Below are positions 45,988 through 57,825 of a stretch of DNA of 64,000 nucleotides, one piece after another. The notes beneath the pieces were generated by a model. The model ran no database searches and was not told the origin of the DNA. It worked only from the letters and a program-made list of their open reading frames with translations. The translations under genes and the position numbers were made by a program. How positions within the stretch are numbered: the first letter of the stretch is position 1; every line of letters starts with the position of its first letter. Origin of the DNA: Clavelina lepadiformis (Eukaryota > Chordata > Ascidiacea > Aplousobranchia > Clavelinidae); contig NC_135248.1 of NCBI RefSeq assembly GCF_947623445.1, positions 2,480,001-2,544,000 of the forward strand, in the 5' to 3' direction.

Positions 45988-46512
45988 TGTAACCGGCAAA
46001 TTTACAGAAGCCGATCACCTAGTCTCTTGGGCCAACAAGGCCTGAATTCCACCCTTATTCAAAATAGAAATGCACACGTAATCTTGAAGCTGTTATATTG
46101 ACCAGGTATAACGGTATAGTATATGGTAACGTGCATGTGATTTCTACAAATACCGAACCCAGGTGGTTACTTAGCATCTGAAAGTACAGTACAAACAATA
46201 ATCGTAGATACCAATAAAGTAGGTCTCAATCACATGGTTACTCAGTTTACGCATTACAACATGTACACTGACCACTACTCAAACGTACTGCATGCAACCC
46301 TCACTAAACAGGTTAGGCTAGCACAATACTGGGCCTAACAACACGGCCTCGGCTATAATTATAGCAATTTAAGACAAGAACGCGAGGCCAAACACACAAT
46401 CATCAAGTTGTCCGGAATTTTGATTACCAAGCCAATTGGAATTTTAGGTCATATAAGTCCTTATCACAAATCGTATAATTGGGAGGAACAACAGGTTAAT
46501 TTGTACGTTACA
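45988..46512 (-). repeat. BEL/Pao LTR (5' LTR in element direction)
   Basis: 525 bp, the partner of 41752-42276. The 5-bp duplication CATAG follows at 46513-46517. Confidence 0.93.
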
Positions 46513-46616
46513 CATAGAGTTGGACTTTTATGAAGGAGTTAGTGAATGAAAGCAAATTAATTAGGAAGTAGCTGCTATGATCCTGGATCTTGGAGAAACT
46601 TTCACGAAACAAGCGC

Positions 46617-46692
46617 GAATTGAAGTTGGAATCGAACCCGGAACCTCTGCCTCTGCCGCAGGCGCTTTAGCGAGCTGCGCTATTAACATTAG
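46617..46692 (-). repeat. tRNA-like SINE head
   Basis: On the minus strand TAGCGCAGCTCGCTAAAGCGC (A box) and GGTTCCGGGTTCGATTCC (B box) at tRNA spacing, about 100 bp from the BEL insertion. Confidence 0.6.
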
Positions 46693-46699
46693 TGAAAGT

Positions 46700-48130
46700 T
46701 GTGTGGATAATTTGCAATATGTTCTGGCAAAAGAAAGCAAAAAACAAAACCTAAAGTTTTGATACTTACGAACAAATTATCTCGAAATTATTGAGAAGTC
46801 GTGCAATAATGAAATATCGACAACAGCTTCTGCGGCACCCGCTCCGTCTCCCAAAGCAAGCGGGTTCAAAACCTTACCCAGCCTCTTCTTGCGAGATGTC
46901 TATTCGTATGTAGGTAAATATATCAACAATATGTTTTAAACCGAGCAAAAGCCGTTTTATTTTGCTTTTTACATTTAGCTTATAGTGCAGCTTGCTGACC
47001 CAGGGTTGCTACAAACGTTTATTCATTTTGCTGAACTTTTCACTACATTTTCTTGCAACATGCAATGCTTCTGTACTTTTTAAAATCCTGCAGAAAAGGC
47101 TGTTTACATATATCCTGTGTTAAATTTTTACTTATAGCCTATAATTTTATCCCAACTACGGCGGACTGGTTTAACTTTTCAAAACACACTTGGGTCCCTT
47201 GTTTGATAAGATCATCATCATCCGTGCAAGGTAATATTTATGACAAAACCAGTTAAAAAGAGTTCTTCTCCCTTTTCATAAGCACAGTACCGTGAACTAA
47301 CTTTACAGGTCTTCACGTTGTTTTGGATCAGGCCATCGCGTACATTATATTATCTGTAACATATTCGGCCATTGGGCGGAATTTGATTGAAACTAGACGG
47401 TAGATCCGCGTTTAGCTGATGGCCCGCAAAGCATGCTAAAATGTTCCAATACAAAAAGTGAATACTGGTAAGTGGAGCCATTGTGAATCACCCATTTAAA
47501 GGAAAGATTGTATTTAGCTGGACTTGTTCGTTTTATATGTGGCAAAAAAAAACATTGTCGCAATAAGATTTAGTCACCGAACGGTCTTGCAGTACATTCA
47601 AAATTGAAGTAAGAGAAACAGCTTGGCAGAAATACGTAATGTACACAAAACAGCTAATTTTTTCCAACAGAAAAAATGCGTCAGAGAAATAAAAACACAG
47701 TACTTGCATAAATACTGCATTGACAGTCTGCGGTTGTATTGTATGTATATCACTGCGGTGTATACACACAGCGTGCGTGAACAGCATTAAACCAATGCAC
47801 ACGCGAAATTGTTCGTTTCAGCTACGGGAGGTAACAAAACAACGGCAAGAATATAGTAACAGTGGACAGGCGGATACATGTAGCGCTACAAAGTCTATAC
47901 AGCACCAGATTCCCAAGATAGTTGAATGTCTCTTTTCCAAGTAATTGTAGCGGCCACCATAACGTAAATGAAGAAAGCAAATGAGAAACAAAAGTGTCAC
48001 GAGGCTTCCAACGATGCAAAGTGGGGACAGGAACGCATCAAACAGTCTCTCTACGCGTGTACGATACGATGCGACTTACGCTGAACATAGCGAAAAGTCA
48101 TACACGAACTGTTATAGAATTCACCACCAG
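46700..48130. other. Non-coding stretch
   Basis: A further B-box-like GCGGGTTCAAAACC sits near 46860. Otherwise nothing recognised. The stretch nearest 48130 is the 3' flank of the kelch gene. Confidence 0.4.
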
Positions 48131-48134
48131 ACCA

Positions 48135-51100
48135 TTACTCCACTGTCACCAGTGAATGTTGCAAGAGGGGCGTGTCAATTTCACCGACGACTGTCCACTC
48201 AGTCTCCGGGTGGTAACATTCGATTTGCATAACGCGATTGTTGTCGTTGTCTCGCCTACACATAAGTTCATTTGGCACCGACTTGTGAATCCAAGCAAAT
48301 TACAGTCACAAATCACAATACTGTGCCAACGTTAAGCAAAAAGTACGTGTACAACTCACCCTCCCACCACGTATATCTTTCCCTGCATGACACAAGCCGA
48401 GTGTTCCCATCGCTTGTATTGCATTGCATTCACTCTTGACCATTGATTTGCCACAACATCGTATTTTTCCACACTATTTTGAGCAATTTCGTACGATTGA
48501 CCACCTGTTAATGAAAGTGGCTGTGATGAAGGCAGCACACAGCGTACTGTGTAATCTTGTGTTGTGCAGCAAAACAAAAGACACTGCTTTGAATTAAGAC
48601 TTTAAGCAACAATACAACAAAATCAGCGAGTATGATAACCAGCTAGGGATCAGCAGGTTGTTAAAATTATGCTGAATAAAACGCATGACCTACTAGTGTT
48701 GCCGCAAATGAACTAATTCGTTGGTAAAACAAAAAGTTTTAAACTTTTGTGGTTTCGAACCATATCAAGTCCTAAACTTGAAATGGACCCTGACCCTGCA
48801 TAATTCAAAGTTTAAGGTAAACTTGCAAGCAAACGTTTATGTTAATCACATAAGCTTCAGATCAGCATCAACTGAAAGTTTAAAGACCTCTTTAACTGCT
48901 ACTGTAATAACTAATAACAGATATGAAATTGTCAATGCTTTAGTTCAAAATATCTGACCAAACCACTCAGATTCAAACTGAAAATAATGAATAATGCTAT
49001 ATCAACATATGGAAATACATCGACAGAATTGCATCGGAATAAACAGTGGAAAATATTTGGGTTCCATGTTTTTGTAAAAGTAAATCAGTATCACCCGGGA
49101 TTTAATTTTCATCAATCAGAGTTCTTATTCGTAACTAGCTTAAGCAACTGTAGCTAATGATGAAAGTCATATGCTAAACATACTGAAATGTTCATCAATT
49201 GAACAATCAAAGCTAAGCATAAAGCAACAAAGAGATTGACATTTTTAGCAAAAGTCATATCATAACTAGCTTTTTATACCAACGGCATAAATGACATCAT
49301 TGATGGTCACTGCAGCAAAACTTTCCCTTCCAATGGTCATGGGAGCTCCTTCCGTCCATACATTAGCATGTGGTTCGTATCTCTCAACAGAAGTCAAACA
49401 ACAATTTCTACCATACCCACCAACTGCATATAAGGAGCCTAAATAATATATTAAAACATTAAAAGTTGTTGAATAAAGTTAACACTCTTGCTAGCAGCTA
49501 TGAATGAAAAAATACTTCACCCTACAACCTTTGCACGCCACAAGGCTATGTCCAAATCGTGCCACTTTCATTGCAGTCATTGTCGACCATTTATTAACAC
49601 CCGGCACATAATATTCACTTGATCTGCCGCACATACGTCCACCCACAACAAATATGATATCTATGAGAGAACACAAAAACACTGCCTCAGAACTATAACC
49701 ACTAATTTCTGATCAAATGTATCACATAGCAGAAGTCAAAAAAACTGTTCTACCGGATAGAACAGCTGCAGCTGCCAAGTATCTCTTTTTCTTCATCGGT
49801 GCAACCTCCTCCCATTTCAAAGGCTCTTCGCTTAAATTCAAGCGATGAACTCGATTGGTTATTGATTGAATTGGATTGTTTAGACTGGTAGATCCACCGA
49901 ACACGTAAATATAATTTTGCATCTTTACACAACAGTGGCCCACACACGTTCGATCCAAAGCCTTGACATGTGAAATCATAAGCTGATATTTTTACCAAGG
50001 GTTAACAGAAAGCATCATAACAAGTTACCAATTAATAACAAAATCTCATACAGTAAAAATATTAGAACTTTAAGTTATAACACAAAGGTCTATTAGATAC
50101 AAACCAACCTTTTCTTGTACACATATTGTATCTATAACTTTTTGAAATATCTCGAAACTAATGCCAATTAATCTTACTCCAGTTCACAAATACCAACTTC
50201 AATTACTCATGCATTACATGATTAGAATTGTGGTTTAAAACACAATACTCCGCATCTAGTTTTATAGCCAAATTATCACGTAACAGGGACCATGTCAGTG
50301 CCACACAAACACCTGCCAACTAAAAGCCAAAGTAACTCATGCAAACACATCATGCCGTTAACATACCGCTCTTAACTAGAAAGCACCAGGCCAAAACGAT
50401 GCAGACAACTGTACATACTGGATGCTATGGTTAAAGCCATTATCACACGACATGGTGCTACATTTAGAAATCTCAATCTTCATGTTGAAGAGAATCCATG
50501 GAAACATGGCATAATTGGAGGCTAACCTATCATTGCCATCCAGGCATGTTTTTATTATAAATAGATACTAATTTCATCAAATCAAGATAACTTGAAATAA
50601 TCTATTCAGTTTCTTAACCCAGTTACAAGATGTATGTTGCCTTAAACCAGGGGTGTCAAACTCAGTCGCACGAAGGGCCAAAACGCAAAACTTATTTAAC
50701 GCCGCGGGCCGTAAGGATAAAAATTGATTGAACGTTTCCTGACACCAATACATGAATTGGAACAGGCAGCGAAACAAAACTAAAATTTTTGATTTTTTTG
50801 ACGATTTTTGACTGGGCTGTTTTTGATTATTCTTATCTTAGATCATTATGTTTCATTCATCTCCTTGCAAAAGCATTAAAGAATTAACAGACAATAAAGA
50901 AAAAAGCGGCGAAACAAATTCACCGGTGACAATTGGTCGTGGTCAACTGACCGGCAACAAATTGGCCGGCGACACAAATCAAACGCTACGCATTTTATTT
51001 TTATTTTTACGCAAATTAGCATTGTTGTTTATTCAAATTATATGATTTAAGTGATAATATGATTTAAGGTTAGTTGGTTCTAGGTAAATTTACGTTACGG

Positions 51101-54072
51101 TCAGTTGTCCCTCGGTCAGTTGTCCTCGGTGAGTTTGTTCGCGGTCAATTTCCCATGGTTAATTGTCGTGGAACCGAAAAAAGCAGCCCAGACTACAAGC
51201 GTTGGAATAAATCGATTTATAATCTTGTTTCTTGCTTGCAAAAAGTAAGTTGTATTGTACAATGATCTCGCGGGCCGGAAATAGGTCAATGTATAAAATA
51301 ACATTGCGGGCCAAGTTTTATTGTGAAGCGGGCCGGATGTGGCCCGCGGGCCGGGAGTTTGACACGTATGCCTTAAACTATGGACAGTGTCAGAGTCTGG
51401 GTGATGAACCAGCCAGCAAACCCTGTACTAGAAGAGTCTAGAACACTTAAGATAGAAGCATGCAAAATAGCGTGCTAATAGTATATTTAATACAAACCGG
51501 AAATGATCTATCTATAGATTTGTCCAATGCAGGAAAAACTTTCTTCACACTTGTAGGAGTTCCACCAATGCTTAGTACAACCTCTGAAAAAGCGAAAAGT
51601 TATCTGATCTGAAAAATAACTTACAGGCACTATGTTTGTATATTATTGCTCTATATTCAAGTCAAAATAGTAATGACGTAAAAAGACCACAGGAAAAGTT
51701 AATAATATAGTTGATCAGCCTTCATTAAATTTTCAGTGGTGGTTGTCATCCTTTTTTGCTGCGATCAGAAATATTACTCAAGTTTTGATTTACATGAAAG
51801 TAAGTTAGTTATCTAACTTTTTACTGTGTGTAAAAGCCTAATATCGTATTATAGCTACAACGCAATAATCGTAGTAGTAATCATGCACCTTTAAGTCGAA
51901 TTTTCTTGGATTGAGAAAGCATCTTTCCAAGCAAAGTTCTCAAGCACTTGTTATTTTCTTGAACGAAGGGCTACGATAAAAATAACCATTCAGTGCAAAG
52001 ATTTGAAATATTAATGCTGCACCTTGTGAATGAGTTTCTTTGCGTCTGGGAATATAGAAAAAGCTATAAAAAAGTTTCTACCTGAGATGCAAGAACATTT
52101 TCCAAATAATCTCTCGGAAGAAGTTCAAGATCGATTTCATCAAGCAAATCACCGAATGCATCAGGCTGGTTGGCCAGGTTATGCTCACACCATTTTACGT
52201 ATGATTTACATTTCGAGGTTTCACAAATCTATTGTAAAAATACATGAGGTGAAAAAACATAATCACAAACATATGTACTTTATGCAATATTGCTTAACTT
52301 TATCTAATGCAAACTAGTGTCCATTTTCACAAATGGACAACATATTAAAAGTGAAATCACTTGATTCATTTACACTCACAGTGCTTCACAACTGCTTTGT
52401 TTTAACCCAAAAACTGCTGTCTTTTGCTTGTCATTATTGCTATGTTCGTGAAATCTCATATGGCTAACACAAATTTTTGTTCCCATAACTTATTGCAGAA
52501 AATAAAACGAATGAGTTTACTCTCAAACACATCAAACGCAGAAGTATACCAACACATTGTTGGTTTTCGGAAAACTGTAGTTAGAAAACAATGTTTTCTT
52601 CTACAGTAAATATGCCGTAATGACAACTTGTTTAACAAATGTTGAGACGAGATGTAGCGCTAAGACGTGTTCTGCCTAAAATTTGGGTCCCAGTTCAGCT
52701 TGAAAAGCACTGATTGTTGTGTACAATGGCACACTTGCATTGTATCAAGTAGATTGAGGATGTATTTATATCCATTCTGCAGCATTGTCTGATAAAAAAC
52801 AATTTCTATATCCAACCTCAGATTCTCTCTTCCTCTTTCCACAATTGCGTCCCCCACTCGTACAGTTTTGGGAGGTTTCCTTGAAGAGAACATGAAGCTC
52901 ATCTTTGGAGAGGTTTTTGAAATCATTCAATTCGATGATGCTTTCAATATTTCTTGCAATAAAAAGCTTTATTTGTTCTTGGGAATGGTCGCTTCCGTAG
53001 AGACGAAAAAGGTACGAGATGGCGAGGCAGGTGTCAACAGATAATGAATTTTCCAGGAACTCCAAGCAAAAAGTTTTAATTTCTGCAAAACAACATTTAG
53101 ATATATTTTTTTAATAACCGTGGAAAAACAAGTGGAATGCAAATGAGAATATGACTATCCACAGTTATGCAGTAACATGTAGTCAGTGGTGGTCAGTAAC
53201 GAAAGGTAGTCTTTAAATTTCTTCTACTTTGGCTAGTTTTAAACAGCATACTTCTGATGCTCATAGTGGTTACTTTGACCACCATTATTGCAGCGCTCTC
53301 AACTGGTGAGCTGTGAAGCCAGTTCAGGAGTCATGAAGCATGCCAAAAAATACAGGGCAAGCGCTGTGAAGTGATGTTATTCAGAACGTAGGGACTATTG
53401 TGCACACATTTGTAATAAAGATAAAGGCAAAGATAGGAAGTTCCTGGGCAAACCTTACCTTAAAATATGTTAAGAATTAGGCCTACCATCAATTTGCATC
53501 AGATTGGATGCAGAGAGCAAATCATAAACATTCTCTTTGACTATCTCAATGCTTCCCATGTACAAAAAGTCTAAAATCAACTTCATAGCATTTGGCGTAA
53601 CTCCATGAATGTGTACAATGTCTTCATGCTTTTCCCTCATCTGTAAATTCAAAGATGCCAATGCTTTAAATATCACTAGCAAAGTTGAAAAAATTGCCAA
53701 CTTGTGTTTTATTGTCTGTAATGTTGCATGAATGTAAGCTATATGAATTTTTCCTCCAGCGGCATTATTAGTATCTCGAGCATGTCAAGATGATTTTATT
53801 TAACATGCACACAAATTTCTTCACAGAGTTAATCTTACCTCCGTCTCAAACATAGCTTCGAAATACTTGCACAAACAGGACAAAACCATTCTGTGCGCCG
53901 GAAATGAAACGTCGTCAACTTTAATTGTGACGTCATTAAACTTCCCATTGAACCTGCCACTATCAAAGAACACCCATTTATCATTATCAAAAAATACCCA
54001 ACTTTGTACATAACGCCTGTGGCACATGACACAAATACTTAACCTAGATACCAACATCACTACATGCAACAT
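48135..54072 (-). CDS. BTB-BACK-kelch (KLHL-type) protein
   Basis: At least 11 exons on the minus strand, joined in phase by GT-AG sites: 53839-~53970 and 53487-53640 (BTB: FNDVTIKVDDVSFPAHRMVL, then FLYMGSIEI); 52892-53082, 52082-52228 and 51889-51970 (BACK: LSKDELH, YVKWCEH, LELLPRDYLENV); 51498-51583, 49754-49982, 49529-49660, 49280-49438, 48360-48504 and 48135-48255 (kelch). Six blades show the GG pair: LSIGG, YVFGG, FVVGG, YAVGG, YAVGG and YVVGG. The stop is at 48135-48137 after HSLVTVE. Such proteins are usually substrate adaptors of cullin-3 ubiquitin ligases: BTB binds the cullin and the propeller binds the target. The start is unsure; the BTB frame is open up to an ATG at 54072, but an earlier exon may exist. 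The join between the first two BACK exons is doubtful, with about 12 residues fewer than family members. A hAT MITE lies in one intron. Confidence 0.9.
50648..51370. mobile_element. hAT-type MITE (723 bp) in a kelch intron
   Basis: Ends are CAGGGGTGTCAAACTC and, inverted at the right end, CATACGTGTCAAACTC. The 8-bp duplication CCTTAAAC lies at 50640-50647 and 51371-51378. The interior has GGGCCGGATGTGGCCCGCGG, typical of hAT ends, and stretches with repeated GGTCAGTTGTCC-like phrases. No transposase. It sits between the exons at 49754-49982 and 51498-51583. Confidence 0.92.
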
Positions 54073-54074
54073 AG

Positions 54075-57000
54075 TTATAAAACTAACAGACTAGAAATGT
54101 ACCAGAAGATTTATAATGTTAGTACACAAATATATTTTGTGAGTATAAATCAGCTCACTCTGCTAATTCCACATAACAGTAAACTTTTTGATTTAAAATC
54201 TCATTTTCCAATACACAAATGTTTATGCTATGACATTTATTCTTGTGATCATTTAATTGTCTTTACGATCAATCAGTCATACTGATGTTCTACTTTCTGC
54301 AAAAAGAGTACATGACCCATATCTGCAAGTAAGATTCAGCATGATGAGGATAACGCAACAGGTCAATATTTTTGCACAATAATTGGATTAGTGTTAAATT
54401 TTGCACATTAATAGTTGAAAACTGAAACTCCAAACTCAGTTCTTCCCTACCTGTTAGCATATTCCAGCACATTTGTTGCATTACTTGAACGTTCACACAC
54501 AATTTTTTCGGTGGTGATTTGTTGATTCAGTCTTTTGATCATTTCAATATGCATTGTTGAAGGTTAAAATTCAAGATAGCACAACAACAAACTTATTTTT
54601 AAGTCTACTACAGATCAAAAACTTTGTCCAAAAGTGGTAAAACCAGCTAAAAATTTTCTAAAACCTACCAAAAAATCAGAACGTTATGGTTTTATAAGTA
54701 ACATAGGCTAAAGGGCAACAAAAAAACATTACGCTACACGTATGTTGAGCTGTTTCTGGTCCATGACTAAGGCTAACTTGATTTTATTGGCAACAAACAA
54801 GTGACGAAGCACAAGCATTACCTGAAGTGGAGAGGTGAGCGTTTGTGTGCCTCCTTGTCTAAAAGACGACTGGCTCAAAATAATTGCAAGTTAGAAATAA
54901 CTTATATACTGTCGTCTGTCAGTCACAACGTCTTTAAGTTATTTTAATCATTTTGTTAAAAAAGCTACAACTAGTACAGAAAAACGTTTCAAAGCGAAGG
55001 GCATCAGTACAATTGTGTAAGCTGTGCAAACGAGATTGAAGGAAAACATGACCACTTTGCAAACGTGAAAGACATTTAATCACTGTTTACGGGTATGATT
55101 TGTAATCATGTTTTCCATAATATTAAAACATTGGAAATCAGTTATGAATTGAAGATAGTTAAGAAACATTGCTTTTCACATTTTAGTTGTAATTATGGGC
55201 CTGTGAGAGAGAAAGTTTGCATAACTTTTTCGTTTCTTGGTTTTTAAAGCTGTTGCTCCAGAAATGTTAAAAATAGTTACTGAAAACCAGAGTTTAAAGG
55301 TTAATAAGTCAAAAATAAAATTATTACGCTAAAAACAACAGTACAACTTAAATTTGAATTTGAATTAAGGGCCACCGATTTGTTACTTTATATTTTACGG
55401 ATAAATTTCTAGACATCACTGTAACTCATACAAATATAGAAGCTGACCTAGAATAGATGAGAACAGAAATATTGACTTACATTGGGCTTGTTATCACTGC
55501 TGATCACTTGAAGCAGAACCACTTGTGACAGGGTGATTTGTGGGACAAAAATATGGACCTCCAATATTCAGAGCTACAATGCCGCATTATCGGTTCATCG
55601 CCTTGACACGATTCCACCTATATACTACACACCAAGTACCTTTCCGAGGTCATTGTCCTTACCTCCAATGCATTCAAAGTAAGCCAGACAAATATGGAAA
55701 ATATCACAACTTTTAGTTCTTGGACAAAACACGCTAAATTTCGGTAACATTACATCTCATCTTCATTGCTTTGTATCCCTGGTAAAATGTGTTTATATCA
55801 CGAAGTTATTACCGCACTGCAGTAGTTGTTCAATGCAAATTTTTTCATTTAACCACAATTGTTTGATATTGACATAGATGTAGGCCTATCTTTCTGTAAT
55901 TAATTATAGGCAAGTTTGGTCTAAGATTATGTTCTTAAAACGAATGAAGCTGAAATAATAATGAACTGAAATACGATTGACTGGGCTTGGCTTAGTATCG
56001 GGCCTCTTAGGTTGGTAATCGCTGTTTGTGTCATAGAACAGCGTAAGCGTTAACAAGGCAAGGTACCTTCTTACCTACATGTGGCGATATCGCAACATAA
56101 GTTTCATGGTTTGCACATAATAATGCAAGAATGAAACAAAGTAATGTCAAAAAGTTCTGAGTTCTGTAGCCTACATCATGATGAAGGAAAAAATCCACAA
56201 ATCGGCAATTTTTGCCATTTCTGAACAAAAAATTTGAAATTATCTCAAAAACTAGAGCCAATAGGAAAAAACAACCTTATTTTCGGATTCAGCACCCCAA
56301 AATCAATGAAACATCTCCGGCACAAAACATTGTGTTGACCAGTGTGGTTATTGAGAAGTTGGGGGGACATGTACCTCCTTGAAATGAGGTCCCTGATTAG
56401 CAAGCACAACAACATATCCGAAAAGACACAATGAAATCTTTTGGAAAATTGATGTGTCTTGCCAGTATCTGGAGAACAGGGTAGTGAATGCTACATTTAC
56501 TCACAAGACACATAGGACAAATACGTGATAGCTGCTGCAGCAAATGATATTGCGCTGAAGATATTTCCAAGCAAACAAGTTACTAACACAAATTGCTGCC
56601 TAAATAGGGCTAATATTACTTAAAATCGTCAAGTTTTTACGCTGATGATAAATCTTTCTTTCTTTAATACCTGTAACATGTAAGATCAAAATTGAAATCA
56701 GCACACTTATATTGTGCAATGACAGGTGTAGTATTAATACAACAAAATTGCGTTCTCCAGTGATGAGTAGGCTGCACAGTTTGAAAGCCATTCTCGAACA
56801 TAATTGTTTGAAAATAGTTTCTTATGATCGGCTGCTAGGATGCCATAGCCTACCTTTATGCAAAAAGAACATGAAAACTTATCGCCTTTTAAAAGGATAG
56901 GGTATTCCCCCAACTGGATGTCGTGGAAGCAGGTGAAACTTTCATTTCCAAACATCTCACAGCAAAGTTTCAGAATTAATACAGACGTGAGGAAATGAAG

Positions 57001-57125
57001 AGGTTCTGATTATGTGACGTGTTTCATGCTGAACCAGGTATTGCCAACTGTTAAAACTAGGCTAGCATCACAAACTTCAAAAACAAGTTTACATTTTTAC
57101 TCTAGTCGTCTAGTGCTCTAGTGCT
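54075..57125. other. Non-coding stretch upstream of the kelch gene
   Basis: AT-rich with no supported gene on either strand. It should contain the kelch promoter and possibly a first exon, which I cannot place. Short frames such as 54290-54502 and 56031-56261 lack motifs. Confidence 0.4.
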
Positions 57126-57133
57126 ACACAATC

Positions 57134-57253
57134 GCCTACGACCATACCACGTTGAGTACACCGCATCTCGTCCGATCTAGGAAGTTAAGCAACGTCGGGC
57201 CCGGTTGGTACTTGGATGGGTGACCGCCTGGGAATACTGGGTATTGTAGGCTT
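57134..57253 (+). rRNA. 5S ribosomal RNA
   Basis: About 120 bases with the full animal 5S layout: terminal stem GCCTACGAC.../...GTAGGC, ACCATACCACGTTGA, CGTCCGATCT, and the internal Pol III control region AAGTTAAGCAACG to TGGATGGGTGACCGCCTGGG. A TTTT terminator follows directly. Only one copy is seen, so this is either a dispersed 5S gene or the edge of a cluster. No obvious damage. Confidence 0.95.
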
Positions 57254-57424
57254 TTCGTTATTTTTTAATTTTCCAACGTTTTTTTCTGCATTTTTATTTT
57301 CCAGATGAGCTTTTCAAAATTCAAACTATTTGTTAATTTCTAATCAATATCATTTTTGAACATGTTTTATTTTAGATATGTTTATTTTGTAAATACAGTA
57401 TTATCAGCGCACAGTATCGTAGCC

Positions 57425-57497
57425 GCCTCTATAGCTCAGGGATTAGAGCAACGGTCTTGTAAACCAGGGGTCGTGAGTTCAATTCTCACTGGAGGCT
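57425..57497 (+). tRNA. tRNA-Thr-like gene (anticodon TGT)
   Basis: Seventy-three bases closely following animal tRNA-Thr(UGU). The acceptor stem GCCTCTA/TGGAGGC pairs fully with one G-T wobble, the D arm is GCTC/GAGC, the loop CTTGTAA has anticodon TGT, and the T stem GTGAG/CTCAC is perfect with loop TTCAATT. The A and B boxes are good. Two oddities: the top two pairs of the anticodon stem (A-G and C-A) do not match, and no T-run follows; satellite begins 14 bp downstream. It could be a working gene, or a copy kept only as a Pol III promoter. Confidence 0.85.
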
Positions 57498-57511
57498 ATT
57501 CTACTTACACC

Positions 57512-57740
57512 GGGTACTAGGGTACTAGGGTACTAGGGTACTAGGGTACTAGGGTACTAGGGTACTAGGGTACTAGGGTACTAGGGTACTAGGGTACTAG
57601 GGTACTAGGGTACTAGGGTACTAGGGTACTAGGGTACTAGGGTACTAGGGTACTAGGGTACTAGGGTACTAGGGTACTAGGGTACTAGGGTACTAGGGTA
57701 CTAGGGTACTAGGGTACTAGGGTACTAGGGTACTAGGGTT
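57512..57740 (+). repeat. GGGTACTA satellite, short array
   Basis: About 28 uninterrupted 8-bp units starting 14 bp after the tRNA-Thr. The array breaks down into GGGTTGGGTAGGGTC at its right end, just before the second tRNA fragment. Confidence 0.95.
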
Positions 57741-57751
57741 GGGTAGGGTCT

Positions 57752-57811
57752 AGGGATTAGAGCAACGGTCTTGTAAACCAGGGGTCGTGAGTTCAATTCT
57801 CACTGGAGGCT
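57752..57811 (+). pseudogene. tRNA-Thr 3' fragment inside the satellite
   Basis: Sixty bases identical to the tRNA-Thr at 57425 from the D loop to the 3' end, with the 5' acceptor strand and A-box start missing. The same short linker follows, ATTCTACTTACACC, before the satellite resumes. It keeps a B box but lacks most of the A box, so it is probably not transcribed on its own. Confidence 0.9.
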
Positions 57812-57825
57812 ATTCTACTTACACC

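Larger units (their letters stand above)
41752..46512 (-). mobile_element. BEL/Pao LTR retroelement
   Basis: Two 525-bp LTRs (TGTAAC...GTTACA) at 41752-42276 and 45988-46512 are identical as far as I can read, and the 5-bp duplication CATAG flanks the element (41747-41751 and 46513-46517). Both point to a very recent insertion. The coding part on the minus strand has, in order, a Lys/Glu/Ala-rich coiled coil, a DUF1759-type gag region, Cys-His knuckles, a retropepsin-like protease (DEGSDTSF) and small parts of pol including a DUF5641-like end. At 4.76 kb it is much shorter than whole BEL elements; it is broken, with about one major break. Confidence 0.93.

Noticed and set aside
52574-52606. 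Short hairpin CTGTAGTTAGAAAACA / TGTTTTCTTCTACAG as a miRNA
   Set aside because: The loop is one base and the arms only 15-16 bases, too small for a precursor; probably chance in a kelch intron.
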